A DNA stretch of 64,000 bases from Dehalococcoidia bacterium. Its GTDB lineage: Bacteria > Chloroflexota > Dehalococcoidia > DSTF01 > JACRBR01. Location of the stretch: assembly GCA_015478665.1 (NCBI GenBank), contig JADMII010000010.1, forward strand, positions 26,679 through 90,678, given 5' to 3'. Under the pieces are notes generated by a model, which made no database searches, was not told the DNA's origin, and worked only from the letters and a program-made list of their open reading frames with translations. Both the position numbers and the translations under genes were made by a program. Of the stretch, positions 1 to 8,510 are shown piece after piece; positions within the stretch are counted from its first letter, which is position 1; each line of letters starts with the position of its first letter.

Positions 1-725
1 GACGCCTTCGCGACGAGCGCCTGGCCGTCCCGCTGCGTCAGCGTCACCGCCGGAATGGCCACCGCGCCAACTTCCGCGCTCAGCCGCCCGGGGACGTTGT
101 TGTAGACGATCGCCGCCGTCGCCCCCGCCGCGGCCGCGTTCCCCACCATGTCGTTGAACGGCACGCCGCCGCGCCGCATCAGCGCGATCTTCCCGCGCAG
201 GTCCGCGGGCATGTCGGCCGCCCTGCCGATGCCGGCCGGCGCCAGCGTCCCGCTGACGGCGGCCGGCGGCGAGCCGGTGAAGGCGAGCGCCGGCAGCGCT
301 TCGGCGCCGACGTTCACGCGCGCTGGCAGAAAGGCGCTCGCGTCGAATCCGAAGCTCTGCTCCGTAACGGTGTAGCCGTACGACCGGAGCAACGTTTCGA
401 TGTAGTCCCGCGCCGCCGCCTCCGCCGGCGTGCCGGCGACGCGCGGACCGATGTCCACGGCGAGGCGCCGCGTTACGGCGAACATCGCGGCGCCGTCCGC
501 GGCGGGGTTCCGCAGCGGATCCGCCGTCGGTGTGGCCGCCGGCGTCGCCGATACCGCCGGGCTGGCGGAGGCGACCGGCGAAGCCGCGCTCCGCGTCGAT
601 GCCGGGCTCGCCGCGGAACTGCAGGCGGCGGCCACTGCGCCGAGCATCAGCAGCCCGGCGACGAGGCACGGCCGCCGGAGACGGATCGCCGTTCGCTGCC
701 GGGTGTGTCGTCGATGCGCGATCAG
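1..725 (-). CDS. PA-domain M28-like peptidase lipoprotein (3' end outside window)
   Basis: Translation of the minus strand gives a secreted protein that runs off the left edge. It starts with a basic n-region, a hydrophobic stretch and a lipobox-like AAAC near residue 30, then a Ser/Ala/Thr-rich linker. A segment typical of M28 aminopeptidases follows (LAVDIGPRVAGTP, then ARDYIETLL), and then a PA (protease-associated) domain with AAAAGATAAIVYNN and VAIPAVTLT. The catalytic zinc-binding part would lie beyond base 1. Likely role: extracytoplasmic peptide hydrolysis. No ATG, GTG or TTG precedes the signal sequence in frame; a CTG at 723-725 overlaps the stop of the upstream gene in a CTGA arrangement and is my preferred start. 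An ATG inside the hydrophobic core would leave too short a signal. Family call is fairly firm; the start is uncertain. Confidence 0.72.
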   Translation of the reverse strand, partial: MIAHRRHTRQRTAIRLRRPCLVAGLLMLGAVAAACSSAASPASTRSAASPVASASPAVSATPAATPTADPLRNPAADGAAMFAVTRRLAVDIGPRVAGTPAEAAARDYIETLLRSYGYTVTEQSFGFDASAFLPARVNVGAEALPALAFTGSPPAAVSGTLAPAGIGRAADMPADLRGKIALMRRGGVPFNDMVGNAAAAGATAAIVYNNVPGRLSAEVGAVAIPAVTLTQRDGQALVAKA

Positions 726-1177
726 CCGCGCCGCCTGTTACGGAACCAGTTGCGCACACGGTCGGCCGCAGAGGGGCCGGTCGAGTAGCGGATCACCTGG
801 CCGCGCCAGCGCTTCTCGACGCTGCCGCCGCCGATCGTGCCGCCGCGGCCGCCGCGTACCAGCGCCAGCACAAAGCCGACGCCGGCGGCGATCAGGCCGC
901 CGATGATCAGCCATCCCGACGCTGGCCCGAGCGGCGCGCGGAAGAAGTACGCGAAGAGGATCAGCCCGAGGCCGCCGAGCATCAGCTGGCCCGTCGATAC
1001 CCGGCGCAGGCGCACCGTCGCACGCTCGAGCGCGCCCGGCTGATCGGAGCGCCGCCGGCGGCCGCGGTTGCGAAGCTTCTCGGTGAAGCGCTCCTCAGGC
1101 ACGAAGGCATCCAGCTTGTCGAGGACTTCCTCGATCTCGCGCTGGATGCGATCCTGGCCGTTCTCTTGCTTGCTCAT
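722..1177 (-). CDS. Small two-helix membrane protein of unknown function
   Basis: A 151-residue protein. The first 40 residues are charged and helical, then a basic stretch, then two hydrophobic helices around residues 62-80 and 86-106 separated by a short loop. A glycine/arginine-rich cytoplasmic tail follows. The pattern resembles small DUF3040-like membrane proteins, but I see no diagnostic motif, so I do not assign a family. The ATG at 1177 starts MSKQENGQDR. The stop overlaps the proposed start of the downstream peptidase gene, so the two are probably one transcript. Confidence 0.72.
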   Translation of the reverse strand: MSKQENGQDRIQREIEEVLDKLDAFVPEERFTEKLRNRGRRRRSDQPGALERATVRLRRVSTGQLMLGGLGLILFAYFFRAPLGPASGWLIIGGLIAAGVGFVLALVRGGRGGTIGGGSVEKRWRGQVIRYSTGPSAADRVRNWFRNRRRG

Positions 1178-1406
1178 AGGGACTCCGGGCGATGCCCCAT
1201 TGTATCGACGCCTTCGCCCGCCCGTCCAGAATCGTACAGGTGGCGAGCTCTGGCCGTGGCACAGGACGGCCGCCCTGCGTGAGGCGGCGCCGGTTCTTTT
1301 TCCCGAGCGTTTACGCAGGCTTGCACGAAAGATGCGGCGAGCGGCGCCAGGCTGTCGTTATCTGATAGGGGGAGAACGGGCGACACTGAGACGAAGGAGA
1401 GAAGTC

Positions 1407-2108
1407 ATGAACATCCCAGCAAAAGCACTCGCGATCGGCGCCGCCGTGATCGTCGTCGCGGGCGCCACGTTCGGCGCATTCCGCTACGCCTCAGCGCAGG
1501 AGGGCTCGCCGACGCCATCGACCACAGCGACGGCGAACGCGACGCCGGGAGCGAACGCCGGCAAGCGCCAGCAGGCGGTCGACGCGTTCCTCGCCAAGGT
1601 GGCCGCGAACCTCAACATCTCGCCGGACACGCTCAAGGCGGCGATGAAGAACGCCGGCCTGCAGACGGTCGATGATCTGGTCGGGAGCGGAAAGCTGACG
1701 CCGGACCAGGCCACAAAGCTCAAGGCCGCCATCAACAGCGGCAAGTACCCCGAGCTGTCGCGGCTGTTCAAGCGCCGTGCGGCCGGCTGGCTGGGCGTCG
1801 AGAAGGGGATCATCGCCTCCTCGGCGAAGGCGATGAACATTGCGCCGAAGGACCTCGTCGCCGAGCTGAAGGCCGGCAAGTCGGTCGCCCAGGTCGCCGC
1901 CGAGCGTAACGCGTCGCTCGACACGGTGAAGTCCCAGATCACAACCGACGCACAGGCGAAGCTGAACACGGCCGTGCAGGACAAGCGGATCAGCCAGGCC
2001 CAGGCCGACGCGGCGATGCAGAAGCTGACCGCGAACCTCGATACGATCCTCAACCGCCAGAAGGGCGACAAGCAGGCGCCGGTCGCCTCGGCGACGCCGG
2101 GCGCGTAA
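1407..2108 (+). CDS. Secreted helical protein with internal repeats, unknown function
   Basis: A 233-residue protein with a classic signal peptide: MNIPAK, a hydrophobic run to about residue 25, then an AxA-type site before QEG. A Thr/Pro/Ala linker follows. The mature part is a series of amphipathic helices containing repeated units like LNISPDTLKAAM and MNIAPKDLVAELKAGKS, each resembling a short helical repeat seen in many secreted actinobacterial and Chloroflexota proteins. No catalytic motif is seen. The ATG at 1407 is supported by a purine-rich AAGGAGAG ribosome-binding site at about 1394-1400. The gene is monocistronic and ends before a strong terminator hairpin at 2132-2160. Confidence 0.75.
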   Translation: MNIPAKALAIGAAVIVVAGATFGAFRYASAQEGSPTPSTTATANATPGANAGKRQQAVDAFLAKVAANLNISPDTLKAAMKNAGLQTVDDLVGSGKLTPDQATKLKAAINSGKYPELSRLFKRRAAGWLGVEKGIIASSAKAMNIAPKDLVAELKAGKSVAQVAAERNASLDTVKSQITTDAQAKLNTAVQDKRISQAQADAAMQKLTANLDTILNRQKGDKQAPVASATPGA

Positions 2109-2131
2109 CTCCGCCGTCCACCGCAGCGAGC

Positions 2132-2167
2132 GACGGGCGGCACATCATGTGCCGCCCGTCTTCATTT
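2132..2167 (+). terminator. Rho-independent-type terminator hairpin
   Basis: A perfect 13-bp inverted repeat (GACGGGCGGCACA / TGTGCCGCCCGTC) with a three-base loop at 2145-2147 is followed by a T-rich stretch (TTCATTT). It lies 23 bp after the stop of the secreted helical protein. Confidence 0.8.
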
Positions 2168-2233
2168 CTCCGGCGGTTCCCTGATCCCGCGTCACCGCCG
2201 TCGCTGCTACGCTGCCCGGCGAGGAGGCCCGCC

Positions 2234-2608
2234 GTGACCGCACCAGCGATGCGTCAGTTCTCCGTCCGCAACGCCGACCGCGACGCTGTGCTCGCCCCGC
2301 GGGCGCGCCTCGCGTCGTCGTACATCGACCGCTTCCTGGGGCTCATGGGGCGCAAGGGCATCGAGCACGGCGGCGGCCTGCTGCTGACACGGAGCGCCTC
2401 GATCCATTCGTTCTTCATGCGATTCCGCTTCGATGCCGTGTTCGTCGACCGCGAGAACCGCGTCACGAAGACGGTCTCGGCGATGCGTCCGTGGTGGGTC
2501 GCGTTCGGCGGACGCGGCGCCAGGGACACAATCGAACTTCCCGCCGGCACCGTCGCCGCGACGGGCACGCAGCCGGGCGACCGCATCGAATACGGCGACC
2601 CGGCCTGA
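2234..2608 (+). CDS. DUF192 family protein
   Basis: The product carries the DUF192 pattern: a segment with RFLGLMGRKG, then GGGLLLTRSASIHSFFM and FRFDAVFVDRENRVTKTV, ending in IELPAGTVAATGTQPGDRIEY. DUF192 proteins are small beta-rich proteins, often exported; their function is unknown, and no signal peptide is visible here. I choose the GTG at 2234 because AGGAGG at about 2222-2227 lies seven bases upstream; the next in-frame ATG is at 2249. A longer frame extends upstream but is arginine/proline-rich and unlikely to be translated. Confidence 0.82.
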   Translation: MTAPAMRQFSVRNADRDAVLAPRARLASSYIDRFLGLMGRKGIEHGGGLLLTRSASIHSFFMRFRFDAVFVDRENRVTKTVSAMRPWWVAFGGRGARDTIELPAGTVAATGTQPGDRIEYGDPA

Positions 2609-2817
2609 GACTGGCGCGCGCGCGAGGCGTCCGGCGTCGGCGCGGGACGATGGTTATAGCCGATGCGTATAGGAGGTGACCGTTGGCATCGATCAGCGAC
2701 TGATTCTTGACAGACAGCAACTATTCTTCGACCGCTGAACCGCTACGCTCACCACAACGCGACACCGGGCGGGATGGATCGCTGTCGCGACCCCGGCCGT
2801 GTGAAGGGAGAAGTACC

Positions 2818-2964
2818 ATGGCTCTGCTGCTGATCGTGCTGGCGCTGCTGATCGTGCTGTTCATCGGCCTCGCGGCCTTCGTCGCGAAGCTGTTCTTCAT
2901 CGGCTTCATCCTCGTCATCGCGCTCGCCATCTACGGCGCCTTCACGCTGGTCCGGCGCGCCTGA
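2818..2964 (+). CDS. 48-residue hydrophobic membrane peptide
   Basis: A very short ORF encoding almost entirely hydrophobic sequence: two membrane-spanning stretches, about residues 3-20 and 25-43, ending in a basic tail (VRRA). AAGGGAG at 2804-2810 precedes the ATG at 2818 with good spacing, which is the main reason to accept it. It resembles small DUF-type membrane peptides encoded singly in many bacteria. Function unknown. Confidence 0.6.
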   Translation: MALLLIVLALLIVLFIGLAAFVAKLFFIGFILVIALAIYGAFTLVRRA

Positions 2965-3221
2965 TCGTCGATACCGTGACGCGGTGCCTGGAGTCGACAG
3001 GCGCCGCATACGAAGCTCTCCGATGCCGGGCGCTCAGCGCTTCGTCTCGTCGCCCATTGCGCTCCCAAACGAGGATACGCGGCGCTACATCGCAAGATGG
3101 TTGCAGGCGGCCGCTCTACGTCAGCGTGATCAGTCGCCGTGCCCGAACAATGCACAGCCGGCCGGGACCGCGAGCCGCCGCGACCGATGCTGCTCCACCG
3201 GCCAGGCGCGGCAGCGAACGA

Positions 3222-4370
3222 CTACGCCCGCTCGTCGTTTGTGAGGATCAGCGTGCCGGCGGCGTGGAACATGCCACCGACGCCGTGCGCGATGCTCGTC
3301 CGCACGCCGGGCAGCTGGTTCGCCGCTTCGCCGCGCAGCTGCCGCACGGACTCCTGAATGGCAAACATCCCGTACATGCCCGTGTGCGTGTAGCTGAGGC
3401 CGCCGCCGTTCGTGTTCAGCGGGAAGTCGCCGCCCGGCGCCGTCCGCATCTCCTCGAAGAACGGACCGCTCTCACCCTTGCCGACGAAGCCGAGCGCCTC
3501 GAGCGCGAACATCGGCGTGTGGGCGAAGGCGTCATAGAACATCGCGTGGTCGATGTCGCTGCGCTCGATGCCGGCTTCAGCGAAGGCGGAAGCGCCGGAG
3601 ACCTTGAAGGCGCGCGACTCCGTGAAGTCGTGCATCTGGCTGATCATCGAGTGCTCCGACGACTCTCCCGTCCCGAGCACGTACACGGGCTTCTTCGGGA
3701 AGTCCTTGGCCCGCTCCGCCGAGACCACCACGAGGGCGCCGCCGCCGTCGGTGACGAGGCAGCATTCCAGCAGATGGAACGGGTAGGCGATGATCCGCGA
3801 GTTCAGCACGTCGTCGACCGTGATCGGCTCGCGCATCATCGCCCGCGGGTTGGTCTCCGCCCAGCGTCGCGTCGCGACGGCGACGGACGCCAGCTGTTCG
3901 TGCGTCGTGCCGTACTCGTGCATGTGCCGCAGGAAGGGGAGCGTGAAGCGCGTCGGCGGCCCGGCGACGCCGTACGGCGACTCGAACTGCGAGCCCAGCA
4001 TCTGCGGCGACTGCCCGAAGCCGCCCATGCCGACGCGCGAGCGGCCGCTCTCGCCGTGCGTCACCAGCGCGGTCGTGCAGAGCCCGGCGGCGATGGCCGC
4101 GGCGGCGTGCCGCACGTGGATCATGAATGAGCAGCCGCCCACCGACGTGCCGTCGATGTAGGTCGGGGTGATGCCGAGGTACTCGGCCACCGCCACCGGC
4201 GACTGGCCGGCGCAGAGGACGCCGTCGATGTCGTCCTTCGTCAGGCCGGCATCCGCGAGCGCCGCCCGCGCCGCCTCCGCGTGCAACTCGATCGCCGACT
4301 TGTCCGGGATGACCCCGACCATCTCCGTCTCGCGCGCGCCGACGATCGCGGCGCTCATGCGCAGGCTCAC
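3222..4370 (-). CDS. Thiolase-like acetyl-CoA acetyltransferase (SCP-x type)
   Basis: A 382-residue thiolase-superfamily protein of the SCP-x/non-condensing-like class. A nucleophile-type cysteine sits in SVGGC around residue 80. NTNGGGLSYTHTGMYGM and AHGVGGMF near the C-terminus correspond to the thiolase histidine and glycine-rich loops. Such proteins carry out thiolytic cleavage or condensation of acyl-CoA, often for branched or steroid substrates. It overlaps the upstream DUF35 gene by four bases (ATGA), and this pair is a known functional unit in which the DUF35 zinc-ribbon/OB-fold protein binds acyl-CoA next to the thiolase. The substrate cannot be read from sequence. Confidence 0.88.
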   Translation of the reverse strand: MSLRMSAAIVGARETEMVGVIPDKSAIELHAEAARAALADAGLTKDDIDGVLCAGQSPVAVAEYLGITPTYIDGTSVGGCSFMIHVRHAAAAIAAGLCTTALVTHGESGRSRVGMGGFGQSPQMLGSQFESPYGVAGPPTRFTLPFLRHMHEYGTTHEQLASVAVATRRWAETNPRAMMREPITVDDVLNSRIIAYPFHLLECCLVTDGGGALVVVSAERAKDFPKKPVYVLGTGESSEHSMISQMHDFTESRAFKVSGASAFAEAGIERSDIDHAMFYDAFAHTPMFALEALGFVGKGESGPFFEEMRTAPGGDFPLNTNGGGLSYTHTGMYGMFAIQESVRQLRGEAANQLPGVRTSIAHGVGGMFHAAGTLILTNDERA

Positions 4371-4783
4371 GGCGCACCCCCGCTCGGCTCGAAGAGCGGC
4401 AGCGTGATCTCGTCGCTCTGCCGCTCCCAGGTCACCTGCAGCGGCAAGTCGATCGGCAGGTTCTCGGGCTTCGGCTCGACGCCGACGATGTTCGTCATCA
4501 TCCGCGGTCCCTCTTCCAGCTCGACGACGGCGATGACGTAGGGCACGTCGTCCTTGAAGCCGGGCGCCGGACGGTGGCTGATCACGTACGAGTAGAGGCG
4601 CGCCTTGCCGCTCGCCGTGAACCAGCCGACGTCGTCGCTGGCGCAGCGGGGGCAGAAGGGGCGGGGGAAGAAGTACGCGCGGCCGCAGGCGTTGCAGCGC
4701 TGGAGGCGCAGCTCGTGGCGCCGGGCGCCGTCCCAGAACTCCTGCGTCTCAGGCGTCGGCTGCGGCAACGGTCGCTTGGGCAT
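4367..4783 (-). CDS. DUF35 zinc-ribbon/OB-fold acyl-CoA partner protein
   Basis: A 138-residue protein with the DUF35 layout: an N-terminal helix (QEFWDGARRHEL), a rubredoxin-like zinc ribbon CNACG...FCPRC around residues 30-47, and an OB-fold C-terminal half (SYVISHRPAPGF, VVELEEGPRMMTNIVG). DUF35 proteins partner with thiolases and hydratases and contribute to acyl-CoA binding. Its stop overlaps the start of the downstream thiolase by four bases, implying translational coupling and a complex. Confidence 0.9.
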   Translation of the reverse strand: MPKRPLPQPTPETQEFWDGARRHELRLQRCNACGRAYFFPRPFCPRCASDDVGWFTASGKARLYSYVISHRPAPGFKDDVPYVIAVVELEEGPRMMTNIVGVEPKPENLPIDLPLQVTWERQSDEITLPLFEPSGGAP

Positions 4784-4799
4784 CGCCTTGAGTATCGCA

Positions 4800-5374
4800 A
4801 GGCGATCTCGTTAGGGGAAGGCTGCGCGACGTCAGCGCAACCAGGCGGATCCGCACGGTCTCGACATAGTCCCAGCCTTGCAGTGATGTACTCCCGGAAG
4901 GTCGTCGTATTCCACCAGAGGTAGTACCCGCCGCCTAACCCAACGAAAGAATCGGTGTCATACGGAAACGACAGTCGCGACCAAATCTCCGTGACCGTAA
5001 TCCACGTCTTCCCACCATACGTCGTACACGTCGTACCGCCCGCTCGTCGTGACGTTCACGGCAGCGCTCACGCGCCCGGCTGCAGCCGCTGCGGCCGATC
5101 AAGGGGACGAAGGCGCGACGCGAGATGCGCCTTCGAGGAATGCGCCACCCGGCGGCGCTTGGCTGACGACCGTTACCGGCTCGCCGATCTGCAACGTACG
5201 CGTGCACGTCTGCCGGTCGGCTGCCAGCTCTCGGACGGCCTTCGCGCGTGCTCGCGGCAGCGTCACCGCAGAATCGGCGACTGAGCAGCCGCCGGACGCC
5301 AGACGCGTCCCCTGTTGCTGGACGATCGCCATGTCAAGAGTCCAGGTGGCTCCAGCGCCCCGCTGCGATGACAT
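4800..5374 (-). pseudogene. Remnant of a secreted beta-domain protein, broken by a stop and a frameshift
   Basis: Minus-strand translation from 5374 gives about 90 residues with protein-like composition (CTRTLQIGEPVTVVSQ), then an in-frame TGA at 5099-5101. The same frame then continues into AAVNVTTSGRYDVYDVWWED. Just after that a +1 shift opens a sensible continuation: WITVTEIWSRLSFPYDTD, then GGGYYLWWNTTTFREYI. The aromatic-rich beta-like composition over both breaks argues for a decayed gene rather than chance. The reading then runs without a natural end into the DUF35 promoter region. No family is recognised. Confidence 0.45.
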
Positions 5375-5716
5375 GTATCTTCGCAGAGAGTAAGGTCAGG
5401 CGGCTCACCGGTGGCGTCACCGGTCGGCAATCGCTCGCAGGAGGATCGTCGCGCCGGACTGCACCCGTCCGCGCTCAGCCGGTGGCGTCACCCGCTCGAC
5501 CCGTCGCTCGCCTCAGTCCTGCCTACGGACCTTCCCCTTCACCTTCTACTCCCCGCCGCCTTGGCTCATACTCTTGATACACTGTCTCCGCGCATCGACG
5601 TCGGTACGCCGCCCCCTATCCACACACCTGCAGGCGCGCTACGGTTACAGCGTGCCTCCGCGTCCTCTCGCGCAGGCGCGCTCGACTCCGCAGACATTCG
5701 CCGAAGGAGCTGGCTC
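5375..5716. other. AOR upstream region with two 14-bp direct repeats
   Basis: No convincing gene. CCGGTGGCGTCACC occurs exactly at 5408-5421 and 5479-5492; each copy is itself a small hairpin (GGTG-GCGT-CACC). The rest is GC-rich with no clear promoter match, although TTGATAC/ATACTC elements lie near 5565-5580. Confidence 0.4.
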
Positions 5717-7738
5717 ATGCTGAATGGCGCGATCAACGGCAAGATGCTCAACGTCCGGCTCAACGCCGGCACCATCGAGCCGGAGCAGATCCCCGAAGAC
5801 CTCTACCGCACCTACCTCGGCGGCTACGGCATCGGCTCGCGGCTGATGTTCGACCGCATCCCGGCGGGCGCCGACCCGCTCGGCCCGGAGAACGTCCTCG
5901 GCCTCTTCCCCGGCCTGCTCACCGGCACGCCCTTCTTCGGCATCCGCTACCAGGCCGTCTCGAAGTCGCCGAAGACCGGCGGCTGGGGCGATGCCAACTG
6001 CGGCGGCGACTTCGGGCCGTTCCTGAAGAACGCCGGCTGGGACGGCGTCATGCTCTATGAGAAGGCGCCGAAGCCCGTCTACATCCACATCGACGACGAG
6101 AAGGTCGAGATCAACGACGCCTCCGACCTCTGGGGCATGCAGGCCATCGATGTGGAGATGGCGCTGAAGGACCGGCACGGCAAGAAGGCCAGCGTCGCCT
6201 GCATCGGCCCCGCCGGTGAGAAGCTGTCGCTGATGGCGGGCATCTGCAACGAGCGCGGCCGGCTCGCCGCGCGCAGCGGCCTCGGCGCCGTCATGGGCTC
6301 GAAGAACGTCAAGGCGATCGTCGTCAACGCGTCGAAGAACATCATCGGCTCCAGCCCCGACGTGATGAAGCACGTCCGCACCTCGCTCGATGAGTTCTCG
6401 AAGCCGCTCGCCAACTTCTTCCGCACGTACGGGACGACCGGCATCACCAACGCCTCCGCGATGTCCGGCGACGCGCCGGTGAAGAACTGGGGCGGCGTCG
6501 GCATGGTCGACTTCCAGGCCGGCATGGTGCTCAGCGGCGACAACTTCAACCGCAAGATGGACAAGAAGTACGCCTGCTGGCACTGCCCCGTCGCCTGCGG
6601 CGGCGAGTCCTACGCCTGGGACGAGATGGAGAACGAGGCACAGAAGCGCATCGCGAGGCGCAACGAAGAGGCGGCGCAGCTCACGGCCCAGCTCGCCTCC
6701 ACGGCGGAAGACCAGCGCCAGCCGATCGAGGCGAAGCTGAAGAAGATCGAAAACGACAATGCCGCCGACGCCCAGGTGAAGAACGACCCCCGCTTCCCCT
6801 ACCCGCATCACACGCACCGCGCGGAGTACGAGACGGCGACCGCCTTCGGGACGATGATGCTCAACGACGACATCAACTCCCTGCAGTACGCCAACCACCT
6901 CTGCAACCAGTACGGCCTCGACACCATCGCCGCCGGCTCGACGCTCGCCTTCGCGATGGAGTGCTTCGAGAACGGCCTGATCACCAAGGAAGACACGGAC
7001 GGCATCGAGCTCCGCTGGGGCAACACCGACGCCATCATCGATGCTCTGCACAAGATCGGCACCAAGGACGGCGCCTTCGGCGAGCTCTTCGGCGATGGCG
7101 TGCGAGCGGCGTCGAAGAAGATCGGGCCGAAGTCGGTCGAGTTCGCGATGGAGGTCGGCGGTGAGGAGCTGCCGATGCACGACGCGAAGCTGCAGCCGGA
7201 GTACTACACGACGTACAAGCTCGACGCCACGCCGGCGCGCCACACCCAGTACGAGGGAGCCGGGCGCCCGGGCTGGGGCCTGCTCAAGGCGCCACAAGAT
7301 CGCACGCAGGCGACCGACCGCGGCGCCGCCCACAAGGACGCGTCCGAGTACATGCACATCGTCAACGCCGCCGGCATGTGCCAGTTCATCATGATGGCCG
7401 CCCCGAACGACCGCATCCCGGAGTGGATCAACATGGAGACCGGCTGGGACATGTCGATCGACGAGACACGCGAGGTCGGCGAGCGTATCGCCAACATGCG
7501 CATGGCATTCAACGTGCGCGAGGGCGACATCGTCACGAAGCGGCGCATCCCGCAGCGCCTCTCCGGCGTCGAGACGAAAGAGGCGGGCCCGCACAAGGAC
7601 ATCTCGCTCGACACGCACACGCTCGAGCAGGACTTCCTCGCGGCCTGCGACTGGGACGCCGAAACGGCGACCCCCAGCAAGCGCAAGCTCGACGCACTGG
7701 GCCTCGCTGACGTCGCGGAGACGATCCAGGCGCGTTAG
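5717..7738 (+). CDS. aor: Tungsten-containing aldehyde:ferredoxin oxidoreductase
   Basis: A 673-residue AOR-family protein that oxidises aldehydes to carboxylic acids with ferredoxin, using a bis-tungstopterin and a [4Fe-4S] cluster. The N-terminal AOR domain starts with LNVRLNAGTIE and contains YLGGYGIGSRLMF. Cluster ligands are CxxCxxxC at Cys287, Cys290 and Cys294 (CWHCPVAC) plus a distant cysteine near residue 644 in ACDWDAET. About 50 residues just after the first cluster motif (residues about 303-355, rich in Glu, Lys, Gln and Ala) form a predicted coiled coil not usual for the family, which explains the extra length over the roughly 605-residue archaeal enzyme. The ATG at 5717 has AAGGAG at 5704-5709. 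tupABC, moaA and moaC elsewhere in the window fit a tungsten enzyme. Confidence 0.93.
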   Translation: MLNGAINGKMLNVRLNAGTIEPEQIPEDLYRTYLGGYGIGSRLMFDRIPAGADPLGPENVLGLFPGLLTGTPFFGIRYQAVSKSPKTGGWGDANCGGDFGPFLKNAGWDGVMLYEKAPKPVYIHIDDEKVEINDASDLWGMQAIDVEMALKDRHGKKASVACIGPAGEKLSLMAGICNERGRLAARSGLGAVMGSKNVKAIVVNASKNIIGSSPDVMKHVRTSLDEFSKPLANFFRTYGTTGITNASAMSGDAPVKNWGGVGMVDFQAGMVLSGDNFNRKMDKKYACWHCPVACGGESYAWDEMENEAQKRIARRNEEAAQLTAQLASTAEDQRQPIEAKLKKIENDNAADAQVKNDPRFPYPHHTHRAEYETATAFGTMMLNDDINSLQYANHLCNQYGLDTIAAGSTLAFAMECFENGLITKEDTDGIELRWGNTDAIIDALHKIGTKDGAFGELFGDGVRAASKKIGPKSVEFAMEVGGEELPMHDAKLQPEYYTTYKLDATPARHTQYEGAGRPGWGLLKAPQDRTQATDRGAAHKDASEYMHIVNAAGMCQFIMMAAPNDRIPEWINMETGWDMSIDETREVGERIANMRMAFNVREGDIVTKRRIPQRLSGVETKEAGPHKDISLDTHTLEQDFLAACDWDAETATPSKRKLDALGLADVAETIQAR

Positions 7739-7835
7739 CGTACGCGCGGCCGGCTGCTGCTGGACGAGCCGCGGAGGCCAAAGCAGAACATCGGCACGGG
7801 CGGGCCTCTGTGCCCGCCCCTCACTACCGGATGGC

Positions 7836-7870
7836 AGGGGCGGGCCTCACGCGGGCCCGCCCCTTTCCTT
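7836..7870. terminator. Terminator hairpin between convergent aor and thpR
   Basis: A perfect 10-bp inverted repeat (AGGGGCGGGC at 7836-7845, GCCCGCCCCT at 7855-7864) with a nine-base loop is followed by TTCCTT. It could serve both converging genes. A second, weaker GGGCGGGC/GCCCGCCC repeat precedes it at about 7799-7819. Confidence 0.65.
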
Positions 7871-7891
7871 CGCCCGGCCCGCATCATGCGG

Positions 7892-8488
7892 CTACTGGAG
7901 CGCGAAGACCGCACGCGCGCGGTAGCTCGCGCCGCCACGGCCGGGCGTCGACTGCATCAGGCTCACGGCGTCCGCGCGGAACGGTGGCAGCGGCGACGGC
8001 GTGAAGCGCTCGACGATCGCGGCCAGCCGCTCGCGCTCCGACGCCGGCGTACCGTCGCGCACGCGGCCGAGCGTCAGGTGGGCGTCGAACGGTCGCTGCT
8101 CGCTCGCGAATCCCAGCGGCGACAGCCCCGCTTCAACGCGCGCGGCGAGCGCGGACAGCGCGGGCGTGTCGCCACGAACGCCGACCCAGATCACGCGCAG
8201 ACTGCGGCGGCCGCCGAACGAACCGACGCCCTCCGGCCGCAGCCCGAGCGCCCGAACGCCGGCGAGCGCTCCCGCGAGCGCCGAGCGGAGCGCCGGCACG
8301 CGCGCTTCGTCGGTGGCGCCGAGGAACTTCAGCGTGATGTGGACGCCCTCCGGCCGCACCCAGCGCACCGCCTCGCCGGCGCCCGCGCGTCGCAGTGCCG
8401 CGGCCGTATCGACGAGCGCCGCCCGCACGGCCTCGGGCAGCTCGATGGCGACGAACAGGCGGAGGGCCGGCGATGCTCCAGCTTTCAG
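7892..8488 (-). CDS. thpR: RNA 2',3'-cyclic phosphodiesterase (2H family)
   Basis: A 2H phosphoesterase with both signature tetrapeptides, HITL and HLTL, about 80 residues apart. This is the ThpR/LigT class that opens 2',3'-cyclic phosphates or joins 2'-5' RNA. The conserved N-terminus (RLFVAIELPEAVRAAL) lies upstream of the first ATG, which starts too late. The best start is a CTG at 8486-8488: GGAGG sits seven bases before it and no ATG, GTG or TTG is available in frame in the right place. The upstream amidohydrolase ends only 22 bases away, so the two are probably co-transcribed. Confidence 0.85.
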   Translation of the reverse strand: MKAGASPALRLFVAIELPEAVRAALVDTAAALRRAGAGEAVRWVRPEGVHITLKFLGATDEARVPALRSALAGALAGVRALGLRPEGVGSFGGRRSLRVIWVGVRGDTPALSALAARVEAGLSPLGFASEQRPFDAHLTLGRVRDGTPASERERLAAIVERFTPSPLPPFRADAVSLMQSTPGRGGASYRARAVFALQ

Positions 8489-8510
8489 CGTCCCGCCTCC
8501 GCTTCCGCCG

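Noticed and set aside
5471..5500. T-box leader upstream of AOR
   Set aside because: GGTGGCGTCACC lacks the GGTGGNACCGCG consensus, and the downstream gene is not an amino-acid gene.
5645..7618. 657-residue minus-strand frame opposite the AOR gene
   Set aside because: Composition (Val, Leu, Arg, His and Asp dominated, no motif) is that of an antisense frame of a GC-rich gene.
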